Positions 1 to 6,359 of a stretch of 14,298 nt of DNA are shown in pieces. The DNA lies in NCBI GenBank assembly GCA_910579725.1, contig CAJTUD010000070.1:1-14298 (forward strand). Direction: 5' to 3'. The notes beneath the pieces were generated by a model that ran no database searches, was not told where the DNA came from, and saw only the letters and a list, made by a program, of their open reading frames with translations. The DNA is from an uncultured Oscillospiraceae bacterium (GTDB lineage: Bacteria > Bacillota > Clostridia > Oscillospirales > Oscillospiraceae). The number at the start of each line of letters is the position of its first letter. Position 1 is the first letter of the stretch. The translations under genes and the position numbers were made by a program.

Positions 1-1
1 G

Positions 2-115
2 AAATTGCTTTTGCAGTACGGGATTGAGGTTCTTGCTGTGATTGCTGGTGTGATGATAGCCGCATATCCAATTTTCCAGCTTCATCCTAAAGAAATCTTA
101 TCGAAAATGAGTTAA
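2..115 (+). CDS. ABC transporter permease, FtsX-type, C-terminal end only (partial)
   Basis: Only the last 37 codons are inside the window, read in the frame that ends at TAA 113-115. The visible peptide contains one hydrophobic segment (roughly IEVLAVIAGVMIAAYPIF) followed by the tail HPKEILSKMS. The next protein ends in almost the same way (KPKNILSQMS), which marks the two as tandem paralogous FtsX/MacB-type permeases whose last membrane helix is followed by a short cytoplasmic tail. The next start codon lies 13 nt past this stop and its Shine-Dalgarno overlaps the stop codon, so the two genes are surely co-transcribed. By family knowledge such permeases pair with a LolD/MacB-type ATPase, here the gene at 1529. 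Substrate cannot be told from this fragment. Confidence 0.8.
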   Translation, partial: KLLLQYGIEVLAVIAGVMIAAYPIFQLHPKEILSKMS

Positions 116-128
116 GGAGGACGCAGAT

Positions 129-1514
129 ATGATAAAAAGGGCATTTTTTTACACGACCAGGAAAGGAGGAAAAACGCTGATCCTGCTGTTGACCCTGTTC
201 GTGATCTCTACATTTGTCCTGACGGGGCTTTCCATCCTGGCAGCGGCAGACCAGTCCGCATTGAGCCTGCGGCAGTCCGTAGGCGGGAGTATTAAGATGG
301 AACGGGATATGGACAACAGCCAGAACTGGACATACCAGCAAGGCATTGGCGGTGTGCTGGTAGACTACACAGGTACGCCGATCACTGACGCAGATATTGA
401 GAAGGTTATGAGCGTCAAAGGCATCCGTGACTATAACGGTATAGGTGATGGCAGCGTCTTTGCAATGGATTTTTCGTTTATTCCAGGCATTAGCTTCGGA
501 CAAACGAGAGATTACAGCCGCCTCCCCTCCGCTTCTAATTCCGAGTATTTCAACTACTTCCGGAGAGGGGCGTTCAAGCTGGTCGAGGGGCGGCATATTA
601 CCCCGGAGGACGATCACGCTGTTCTAATCAGCACCGCACTTGCTGAAAGAAACGGCTTGAAGTTGGGGGATACCATCACTGTGCAATGCAGCTATGACGC
701 AGGTGGCTATCCTGACGTGTCGCTGAAAATTGTCGGTATATATGAAGTTGCTATGGACAATGGACAATTTAACACCACGTCAACAGACAAACGGAATCGC
801 CTGATTATCGACCACAGAGCCATGCAGGAGATTATGATGCACGATGTGATCCAGTACGACAATGGCGTGGAGTTTTTTGTGGACGACCCCAGGGACATTG
901 ATAAAATCGCGGCTCAGATACAGAATTTAGACCTGGACTGGAGCTGCTTCAAGCTGACCGTTGATAATACCGCCTATGAAGCCGTGGCATCCTCTCTGAC
1001 CGCCATGCAGAACATGGTGACAGGGTTGATTATCGGCATCGTGATTGTCAGCATCGGCATTTTGGCGCTGATTCTCAATATGTGGATCAAACAGAGGACA
1101 CATGAAACGGGCATCCTGCTTTCCATCGGTGTGAGCAAAGTCAAAATTGTGGCGCAGTACATCCTCGAAACGCTGATGATCGCCGTAATTGCCTTTGGCC
1201 TGTCCTATTTTTCCAGTGGAGCGATTGCACAGGGGACGAGCAATCTGTTGTTCAGTCAAGTAGCGGAAACACAGCCCATCCCGGAGATTGAAACACCCGA
1301 CGACGGTACGGAGTATCTGGACATCACCGGCCAATATATCCCCTACGACACATCCAATATGGTAGCCCCCGATAGCATTGAAGTCTACGTCACAGCGGAA
1401 TATCTGCTTTGGGTCTACCTGCTGGGAATGGCGATCTGCACCGCCGCTGTCGTGCTGGCATCTCTGCCAGTAGTTAAAATGAAGCCGAAAAACATCTTAT
1501 CCCAAATGAGCTAA
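129..1514 (+). CDS. ABC transporter permease, FtsX/MacB type
   Basis: 461-residue membrane subunit of a type VII (MacB/FtsX-like) ABC transporter. A first helix at about 17-40 is followed by a large extracytoplasmic domain (about 41-295, MacB periplasmic-core-like, with the typical VLISTALAERNGLKLGDTI stretch near 165-183). Three more helices follow at about 296-320, 344-366 and 423-447. The cytoplasmic turn after helix 2 carries the usual FtsX phrase ETGILLSIGVSK (326-337). The loop between helices 3 and 4 is long, about 55 residues, and acidic. Start ATG 129 has TAAGGAGG at 113-120. It is sandwiched between a paralogous permease and the ATPase. In Firmicutes such sets often handle antimicrobial peptides, lipoproteins or signalling and are often controlled by a linked two-component system, which would lie left of this window. 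Substrate unknown. Confidence 0.93.
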   Translation: MIKRAFFYTTRKGGKTLILLLTLFVISTFVLTGLSILAAADQSALSLRQSVGGSIKMERDMDNSQNWTYQQGIGGVLVDYTGTPITDADIEKVMSVKGIRDYNGIGDGSVFAMDFSFIPGISFGQTRDYSRLPSASNSEYFNYFRRGAFKLVEGRHITPEDDHAVLISTALAERNGLKLGDTITVQCSYDAGGYPDVSLKIVGIYEVAMDNGQFNTTSTDKRNRLIIDHRAMQEIMMHDVIQYDNGVEFFVDDPRDIDKIAAQIQNLDLDWSCFKLTVDNTAYEAVASSLTAMQNMVTGLIIGIVIVSIGILALILNMWIKQRTHETGILLSIGVSKVKIVAQYILETLMIAVIAFGLSYFSSGAIAQGTSNLLFSQVAETQPIPEIETPDDGTEYLDITGQYIPYDTSNMVAPDSIEVYVTAEYLLWVYLLGMAICTAAVVLASLPVVKMKPKNILSQMS

Positions 1515-1528
1515 AGGAGGTTTTGATT

Positions 1529-2194
1529 ATGAGCATTTTAGAAGTGAAGGGCCTGCAATATTCCTACGAGAACAAAAAGCGCGTTCTGCGGGGTATCAAC
1601 GCCCAAATGGAGCAGGGCAAGATGTACGCCATCCTCGGCCCCTCCGGGTGCGGGAAAACAACGTTACTGTCTCTGTTGGGCGGTCTGGACAGTCCTTCCA
1701 GCGGACAGATTTTTTACCAGGGCGAGGATATTGCAAAGACCGGCCTTGCCGATCACCGGCGCAGTCATGTGGCGTTCATTTTCCAAAGCTACAACCTGAT
1801 CGACTACTTAACGCCGGTGGAAAATGTAGCCCTTACCGCCAAGTATCCGCCGCTCCCCATTCTGGAACAGTTGGGCTCGACCGCAGAAGAAGCAAAACGG
1901 AACGTGCTGAAGCTGTCCGGCGGCCAGCAGCAGCGTGTGGCTATCGCCCGCGCCTTGGCCAGTGATGCCCAGGTTATCCTGGGCGATGAACCGACCGGGA
2001 ACTTGGACGAGGATACCGCTGCCGAGATCACAACCATTCTGAAAGACAGCGCCCATAAATCCGGCAAATGTGTGGTGATTGTGACGCACTCTAACGAGTT
2101 GGCAAAAGAGGCCGATGTGGTTTTCCGGCTCCGCAAAGGAGAGTTACAGATTTCGGATGGCTCTGAAATGGAAAAGGAGAGAAAAAGAAAATGA
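1529..2194 (+). CDS. ABC transporter ATP-binding protein, LolD/MacB type
   Basis: 221-residue nucleotide-binding subunit that should power the two FtsX-type permeases upstream. All catalytic motifs are visible: Walker A GPSGCGKTT (37-45), Q-loop Gln86 in FIFQSYNL, signature LSGGQ (129-133), Walker B VILGDEP (149-155), D-loop GNLD (157-160) and switch His187. The stretch between Q-loop and signature is about nine residues shorter than in typical LolD proteins. From memory this is shared by related Firmicutes ATPases, so it need not be a deletion. ATG 1529 is chosen over the upstream in-frame TTG 1523 because AAAGGAGG (1513-1520) lies 8 nt from the ATG but only 2 nt from the TTG. The tail is highly charged (EMEKERKRK). 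Its TGA overlaps the ATG of the next reading frame (ATGA, 2191-2194). Confidence 0.95.
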   Translation: MSILEVKGLQYSYENKKRVLRGINAQMEQGKMYAILGPSGCGKTTLLSLLGGLDSPSSGQIFYQGEDIAKTGLADHRRSHVAFIFQSYNLIDYLTPVENVALTAKYPPLPILEQLGSTAEEAKRNVLKLSGGQQQRVAIARALASDAQVILGDEPTGNLDEDTAAEITTILKDSAHKSGKCVVIVTHSNELAKEADVVFRLRKGELQISDGSEMEKERKRK

Positions 2195-2521
2195 AAAGAC
2201 AGTATTATATTTTTAGCATTAGGTATAGGGGCACTTGTTATCAGCTATCTTCAATTTAAAGAAAAAGGATACCTTTTCAATAACGCTTATATTTGGGCTT
2301 CGAAACAGGAACGTAAACAGATGGATGTGAATAAAGAGAGCAAAACGCCTTACTATCGCCAATCCGGCTTTGCATTTATATTTATCGGATTCATTTTCTT
2401 GGCGTATGCAGTCTATATCGCTACTGATTGGATGTGGATGTATGTGGCTTTTGGGACGCTTGTTTTAATTACCGTCAGCTATGCAGTGGTATCATCTATT
2501 CAAAATGAACGGCATAAGTAA
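2191..2521 (+). pseudogene. Small membrane protein, DUF3784-like, reading frame broken near its start
   Basis: ATG 2191 overlaps the ATPase stop (ATGA) as a coupled start would, but its frame closes after 22 codons at 2257-2259. Shifting frame by one base right after the second codon gives a coherent protein of about 110 residues. It starts DSIIFLALGIGALVISYLQF, then KEKGYLFNNAYIWASKQERK, two more hydrophobic helices (FAFIFIGFIFLAYAVYI, MYVAFGTLVLITVSYAVV) and ends QNERHK at TAA 2519-2521. Three helices and the F-K-E-K-G-x-L-F-N-N-A-Y pattern recall DUF3784 membrane proteins (recognised from memory). ATGAAAAGAC would be in frame with one fewer A, or two more. The long frame has no ATG, GTG or TTG before ATG 2321, which would give only a 66-residue piece lacking helix 1. 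It may be a pseudogene, a sequencing error in an A-run, or a real +1 shift site. Confidence 0.7.
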
Positions 2522-2539
2522 TACAACTTCCAGTTTATC

Positions 2540-2569
2540 GGGCAGTCATCCACTGGTGGATGACTGCCC
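2540..2569. other. Perfect 13-bp hairpin after the ABC operon
   Basis: GGGCAGTCATCCA (2540-2552) and TGGATGACTGCCC (2557-2569) are exact reverse complements around a CTGG loop. It begins 19 nt after the stop of the small membrane protein. No T-run follows, so it is not a standard intrinsic terminator by itself. It may stabilise the 3' end of the mRNA or act with the terminator downstream. Confidence 0.75.
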
Positions 2570-2669
2570 ACTTTGAATATTTTGACGAATGGTTTAGCAA
2601 ATCCGCTTTCAGCAGCACCAATTTGAAAAGTGAGTTTGCAGATATGCCGGCTGGGCCAGTTGCAATATT

Positions 2670-2731
2670 AAATGCGAAAGAACACGAACTCACCCGAAAG
2701 GGTGCAAAGCGGTTCTTTCGCATTTGTTTTT
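2670..2731 (+). terminator. Rho-independent terminator with nested hairpin
   Basis: AAATGCGAAAGAAC (2670-2683) pairs exactly with GTTCTTTCGCATTT (2712-2725), a 14-bp stem. It is followed by GTTTTT (2726-2731) as a U-tract on the plus strand. The loop holds a second small hairpin, CACCC-GAAA-GGGTG (2691-2704), with a GNRA tetraloop. This most likely ends transcription of the ABC operon to its left. The A-rich left arm does not offer a comparable U-tract to minus-strand transcripts. Confidence 0.75.
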
Positions 2732-2784
2732 GCCTCTGGCTAACCGGAAAAGATATCAGAAATGGGTGATTTTGGGGTGACAAC

Positions 2785-2800
2785 ATATCTGTAAAGATAT
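2785..2800. repeat. Short palindrome next to the 88-bp inverted-repeat element
   Basis: ATATCT-GTAA-AGATAT forms a 6-bp stem with a 4-nt loop. It abuts the left arm of the 15-bp inverted repeat at 2801. It is A/T-rich and unlike the DNA to the right of 2,900. It could be a protein-binding palindrome or part of the same structured element; the sequence alone does not decide. Confidence 0.5.
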
Positions 2801-2888
2801 AAGAACCTGTAATCAACGGACTGTATTCCGTTTGCGCGGGCTTTTTCCGCCTTACGGTGTTCTCTGGCTAGTGTGATTACAGGTTCTT
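2801..2888. repeat. 88-bp element bounded by perfect 15-bp inverted repeats
   Basis: AAGAACCTGTAATCA (2801-2815) is the exact reverse complement of TGATTACAGGTTCTT (2874-2888). Inside lie two smaller hairpins: AACGGA-CTGTAT-TCCGTT (2815-2832, sharing one base with the outer arm) and GCGG/CCGC (2836-2839 with 2847-2850). A run of six T follows at 2894-2899, so the element could work as a plus-strand terminator. Its size and terminal repeats would also suit a MITE-like element or the end of an insertion. No direct-repeat target duplication is obvious next to the arms (GATAT on the left, TGCGC on the right). It sits where base composition changes. Confidence 0.7.
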
Positions 2889-2942
2889 TGCGCTTTTTTG
2901 CACGCGCTCAGACAGGATGCCGCCCGAGCGCATCGGTCTGGG

Positions 2943-3281
2943 TCAGCTGACAATCAGCAGGGTGACAGCCACCCCCAGAATAAGCCAGAAGCAGACAGCA
3001 ACCCTCCGGCTGTCGCGCCGTTCCATCAAGGTCTGATGGGAAACCATTCCCAGGGTGAACAATAGCATGGCGAGAAAAATATGGCCCAGCAAGCCTGCCC
3101 AGGCGCGAAGGAGATCTTCCAGCCCATACCGGGCAAAATATCCGCTCTTCCAGCACAGGCCCACTGTAGAAAATACCACGCCGCACAGCAGCGACCGGGT
3201 AAACACGCCACCGGAGCCACCCTGGTTTTTGTCCGGCTCGCGGCGCAGCGCACAAACCCAATTTTGAAAAGGATGCTTCAT
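2943..3281 (-). CDS. Small hypothetical membrane protein downstream of YjiH-like gene
   Basis: I do not recognise this family. The start is taken at ATG 3281 (protein MKHPFQNW..., 112 residues) because GAGGA lies about 9 nt upstream; the ATG five codons earlier at 3296 has no purine-rich site in front of it. Three hydrophobic helices are visible at about 26-45, 61-81 and 92-111. A short cytoplasmic-looking, basic N-terminus precedes them, and an E-R-R-D-S-R-R stretch separates helices 2 and 3. It begins 29 nt after the stop of the YjiH-type gene on the same strand, so it is very likely in the same transcript. By context it could be an accessory subunit of that membrane protein; this is inference only. 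The C-terminus ends in a helix (LLIVS) with no tail. Confidence 0.75.
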   Translation of the reverse strand: MKHPFQNWVCALRREPDKNQGGSGGVFTRSLLCGVVFSTVGLCWKSGYFARYGLEDLLRAWAGLLGHIFLAMLLFTLGMVSHQTLMERRDSRRVAVCFWLILGVAVTLLIVS

Positions 3282-3310
3282 CGCGTCTGTCCTCATTGAT
3301 TCGGGCGCGG

Positions 3311-4648
3311 TCAGCGGAAAAGCAGCTGACAGGCCAGACCGTAAATGATGATCGTCAGGTAGGCCCGCTCAAAATAGACCAGCAGGAAGTCCCGGAGCCT
3401 GATGGTGATTTTAGTGGAATAGAGGGAGGACATGAAGCTGCCGAAAAAGCAGAGGACCACCATCACGTATCCCACGCCGAACACCTTGGTCGCCAGGGTC
3501 GCTCCCGCCGCTGTGATGATCCCGGTCTGGGAAGCAATAGTGGAAACAGTACCCAGACCCATCATGGGCGCAATAATGTCGGCCTGCATACCCAACACCT
3601 TCAGAACCGGCCAGAAAATGTAACCCAGCAGGGTGAAGACCGGCGTATAGTAGTTGATAAGTCCGAAAAATACGATGGTTCCCACGCCCACAAAACAGAC
3701 GCTGGACACAGCGGAGAACGACTTGCAGAAAGTTCTGCAATTTTGAAGGACAGGCACCTTGGCGGAATTTTTCTGGCATGTCTCAATTCCGGTATTGAAA
3801 GCAATCTGAAAAAGGTTGCCTTTTTCATAAGATTCGGGGTTGGGCTCAACTCCTTCGTAGTACTCGTCAGGATATTTGCTCAGAGGCGGGATGTGGGCCG
3901 CGATGGATGTAACCGCCAGCACGCAGATCAGAATCAGGGCACAGATCAGAGGAAATCGGTCTGTCACCCCGGCGGTGCTGCACAAGGAGAGAATCAGTCC
4001 TATGGAAGGCGTGGAAAAGCCCAGGGCCATGACCAGCGCCTCCCGGTGCGTCACCCTGCCGGTGGTATAGTACATGTTGGCCTGCACATGTCCCACGGTG
4101 AAGTTGCCCAGAAAGGCGCTGACGATGATAACCGCCACCCGCCCGGGAACTGCCCAGATGGCCCGGCAGAAGGGCTGTACAAAAACACCGATGGCTTCCG
4201 GTAATCCGTAATCTGTCAAAAACGGAATGAAGAACATAATGACCATGATCTGAATGAACATTTTGCCCATCAGGGAATAAGCTCCACTGAGCGTGGCGTT
4301 GACCTCAAAAAGCGGCGGGCAGATCCGGAAGAAGGCCAACACAATCAGGACGAAAGCCAGCACGCCCATCAGATCAAAAAAGAAGGCCAGTTTGTTGTCC
4401 TTGGCGGTTTTCCAGAACTTTTTCTTGAAAACAGTAAAATAAATCAGGAGCGCTGAGCCGAAGATGCTGACTTCCAGATAGTTATTTCCTTTGAGCCATG
4501 TGGTAAACAGGTTATTGATATAATCAATCGGGAGGACGGCGCTTCCGCCCAGAGGGAATTTCACAAAGAAAACACAGATGCCGATGGCAGAGCAGATCAG
4601 GAACCGGGCGACAGCGGCGGCACGTGAGATAACATTGGCGTTGTCCAT
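3311..4648 (-). CDS. YjiH-family membrane protein with nucleoside-recognition (Gate) domains
   Basis: 445-residue, roughly 12-helix inner-membrane protein. Its length is that of Firmicutes YjiH proteins, which join the equivalents of E. coli YjiH and YjiG. Two related halves can be seen. The first has the conserved region LPEAIGVFVQPFCRAIW...GNFTVGH (149-187) and ALGFSTPSIGLILSLCSTAGV (208-228). The second has INYYTPVFTLLGYIFWPVLK (331-350) and MMGLGTVSTIASQTGII (362-378). These glycine/serine-rich half-helix motifs are typical of Gate-domain transporters. ATG 4648 is supported by AAGGGAGA about 6 nt upstream; the open frame runs further up to 4843 but without family-like sequence. In E. coli yjiH and yjiG sit beside iadA (isoaspartyl dipeptidase). 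Here the partner is a flavoprotein gene upstream. Likely a transporter or channel, substrate unknown. Confidence 0.9.
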   Translation of the reverse strand: MDNANVISRAAAVARFLICSAIGICVFFVKFPLGGSAVLPIDYINNLFTTWLKGNNYLEVSIFGSALLIYFTVFKKKFWKTAKDNKLAFFFDLMGVLAFVLIVLAFFRICPPLFEVNATLSGAYSLMGKMFIQIMVIMFFIPFLTDYGLPEAIGVFVQPFCRAIWAVPGRVAVIIVSAFLGNFTVGHVQANMYYTTGRVTHREALVMALGFSTPSIGLILSLCSTAGVTDRFPLICALILICVLAVTSIAAHIPPLSKYPDEYYEGVEPNPESYEKGNLFQIAFNTGIETCQKNSAKVPVLQNCRTFCKSFSAVSSVCFVGVGTIVFFGLINYYTPVFTLLGYIFWPVLKVLGMQADIIAPMMGLGTVSTIASQTGIITAAGATLATKVFGVGYVMVVLCFFGSFMSSLYSTKITIRLRDFLLVYFERAYLTIIIYGLACQLLFR

Positions 4649-4877
4649 GGTATTCTCCCTTCTTTGGAACCGGTATCCACAGTCGGCGGACGCTGTCCGT
4701 CCGGTTTTCCCGTCTATGGATACAAATCGTATGTAGTCTTTTCCGTTGCCGGAACGATACGCTGGATATCCCTGGAAAAAGGCAGCAAAACCACACCCCC
4801 AGGGCGGCGCTTCTGAAAAAGCGCGGGGCCCTGCGGTTCTCAACTCTCTCTAGGGGGACGGCTTCGCTTACGGAAAC
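4649..4877 (-). other. 229-nt spacer between flavoprotein and YjiH-like genes, with hairpin
   Basis: No gene is credible here. On the minus strand, beginning 44 nt after the flavoprotein stop, a two-part hairpin can form: outer stem CAGGGC (4828-4833, minus strand) with GCCCTG (4800-4805), inner stem CGCTT/AAGCG (4819-4823 with 4808-4812). A weak U-containing stretch (GTGTGGTTTTGC) follows. This could be a leaky terminator or an mRNA processing/stability element that sets different levels for the two products. A smaller CGGAC-GCT-GTCCG hairpin lies further toward the YjiH start (about 4687-4700). No convincing separate promoter was found for the YjiH-like gene. Confidence 0.45.
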
Positions 4878-6188
4878 TCAGTGGTAGGACAGGGCATCTG
4901 CCTTAATCAGAGGATCCGCCATGTACTTGGGGTTTTCCGTGACATTCCGGTTCTGGTTGCCCTTCAGATAATCCGGAATATGGATAAGAACACCGGTTCC
5001 GGCAAGGCGCTCCTGAAGCACCGCCATGTCCACATTCTGAAGGGAAACCCCCTGTTCCAGCGCAAGAGCGGCGGCGGTTCCGGCAGCCTGCCCGGTGAAA
5101 ACGCAGGCGGGAATCAGCCGCATCATCTCCCATCCGGCGCCTCCGGCGGCAATAATGCGTCCGGCGGCGGCAATGTTCTCCAGCTTTGGATCCAACAGCG
5201 TGCCGTAGGGCAGCTCGTACACCGGAGCGGGACAGGCAAGGGCGGAACAGACGCAGCCCACCGAATCGTCCTGAAACCGGTCCGCAGCGGTCATGTCCAG
5301 CTCCTTCATACCCAGAATGCGCCGGGTCATGCGGAACTGTGCCATATAGGGCATGGAGATCATGGCATAATCAGGCGCGTCATTCTGGTCCAGGTAGTCT
5401 CTGGCCAGCTTGCGGCTGACCTGCAAATAGCTGTTGACACCTTCAATGGTGGTACCGTAAAAATGGGGCAGCTCACTGTTGGAATTGTCCACATCCGGCC
5501 GCAGACCGAGCCAGCGCATGCGCAGCGTGTTAATGATCCTGCCGCTTTCCAGCCCCGCCCGCATGACGTCCGGCCGCAGCTCATAGCACCAGTGGGATAC
5601 AATGCTCTTCTGCTCCTGACAGGCGGCTCCGGCCCGGTAGAACACATCCGCATCGCCGGAGGCGTCCACCACCATGCCGGTCATCAGAGCCACCCGGCCC
5701 TGCTTTGTTTCCAAAACAATTCCCTTGCAGCGGGCGCCCTTCATGATGGGCTGAGAAAATACGGCATCGTACATAACCGTGATTCCCTCCCGCTCCATGA
5801 TCTCATCCAGGGAAAACACGGCGGCGGGAATGTTGAAGTGAGACCGGTAGCGGGCGGAGGGCTTTTCTACCCTCATAACCCCCTGCTTCCACTCCGGGGA
5901 GAGCGTATTGTAACTGCGCTTGATGCAGACATGGAGCAGCTCTTCAGCCAGACCGCCGAACACCTTGTTCCCCACGCCGTCATCCAGGGGCAAATATACG
6001 CAGATATGGCCCAGAGTGGCCAAGCCTCCCGGAATGCAGCTCTTTTCAATAAGCGTAACCTTTTTCCCGTTCCGGGCGGCGGCAATGGCAGCGCTGACCC
6101 CGGCGACGCCGCCGCCCACCACGGCAACATCCGTGGTTCCGTAAATCTCAATAGGCGCTTGCTCAATGCAGATGGTTTTCTGCGTCAT
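4878..6188 (-). CDS. FAD-dependent oxidoreductase (FAD_oxidored family)
   Basis: 436-residue soluble flavoprotein, unknown substrate. N-terminal Rossmann motif VAVVGGGVAGVSAA (21-34) ends in Glu48 of VTLIEK, the usual ribose-binding acid. It is followed by SCIPGGLATLG (50-60), a family-typical segment with a cysteine. Further family marks are VVDASGDADVFYRAGA (173-188), QFRMTRRILG (284-293), PYGTLLDPKLENIAAAGR (327-344) and the C-terminal FAD-contacting ACVFTGQAAGTAAALA (361-376). No signal peptide is visible. Of three possible starts (GTG 6197, ATG 6194, ATG 6188), the last is chosen because GAGGTG at 6195-6200 sits 6 nt before it. It is the first gene of a minus-strand group with the YjiH-type and small membrane proteins, and is divergent from a LysR regulator. 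It may oxidise or reduce a compound moved by the YjiH protein (inference). Confidence 0.9.
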   Translation of the reverse strand: MTQKTICIEQAPIEIYGTTDVAVVGGGVAGVSAAIAAARNGKKVTLIEKSCIPGGLATLGHICVYLPLDDGVGNKVFGGLAEELLHVCIKRSYNTLSPEWKQGVMRVEKPSARYRSHFNIPAAVFSLDEIMEREGITVMYDAVFSQPIMKGARCKGIVLETKQGRVALMTGMVVDASGDADVFYRAGAACQEQKSIVSHWCYELRPDVMRAGLESGRIINTLRMRWLGLRPDVDNSNSELPHFYGTTIEGVNSYLQVSRKLARDYLDQNDAPDYAMISMPYMAQFRMTRRILGMKELDMTAADRFQDDSVGCVCSALACPAPVYELPYGTLLDPKLENIAAAGRIIAAGGAGWEMMRLIPACVFTGQAAGTAAALALEQGVSLQNVDMAVLQERLAGTGVLIHIPDYLKGNQNRNVTENPKYMADPLIKADALSYH

Positions 6189-6257
6189 ATACATCACCTC
6201 GTCTTAGTTTTCCTATCAGGAGAAGAAATCCACGGCCGCAATTCTCTTCCTTCATAT

Positions 6258-6280
6258 AACAAAATTACCATAAAATCGTT
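6258..6280. promoter_or_regulatory. Imperfect dyad, possible LysR-type operator
   Basis: AACAAAATTA (6258-6267) and TAAAATCGTT (6271-6280) form an imperfect palindrome, 7 of 10 positions, around CCA. It overlaps the -35 of the lysR-type promoter and lies in front of the divergent flavoprotein gene, where LysR regulators commonly bind. It is A/T-rich like many LysR sites, but no perfect T-N11-A core is centred on it. Low confidence. Confidence 0.3.
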
Positions 6281-6308
6281 GACAAGAAAAGCGAAATTGT
6301 GGCATAAT
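6279..6308 (+). promoter_or_regulatory. Sigma-A type promoter for the LysR-family gene
   Basis: TTGACA (6279-6284), an 18-nt spacer and CATAAT (6303-6308) give a good housekeeping promoter reading toward the LysR gene, with a predicted leader of about 45 nt. On the opposite strand a poorer match, TTGTCA (6280-6285) with TTATAT (6254-6259) and a 20-nt spacer, may serve the flavoprotein operon. Being a poor promoter, it would fit a need for activation by the regulator (inference). Confidence 0.65.
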
Positions 6309-6359
6309 TGATATTCCAAAGTGAGATAGAGCAGCTATCCCCGCCAGGAGGAACGCGAA

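Noticed and set aside
2560..2769. Small plus-strand frame of 69 codons in the hairpin region
   Set aside because: It starts inside one hairpin and runs through the terminator; no ribosome site and no family resemblance.
3296..4204. Plus-strand open frame of 302 codons antisense to the YjiH-type gene
   Set aside because: Gln/His/Gly-rich translation typical of antisense frames; the minus strand encodes a well-formed membrane protein.
4649..4843. N-terminal extension of the YjiH-type protein to 510 residues
   Set aside because: The added segment is Arg/Gly/Pro-rich, non-membrane and unlike the family; ATG 4648 has a good ribosome site.
4881..6311. Plus-strand open frame of 476 codons antisense to the FAD oxidoreductase
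   Set aside because: A shadow of high-GC coding sequence; it begins inside the opposite gene's stop region and shows no domain.
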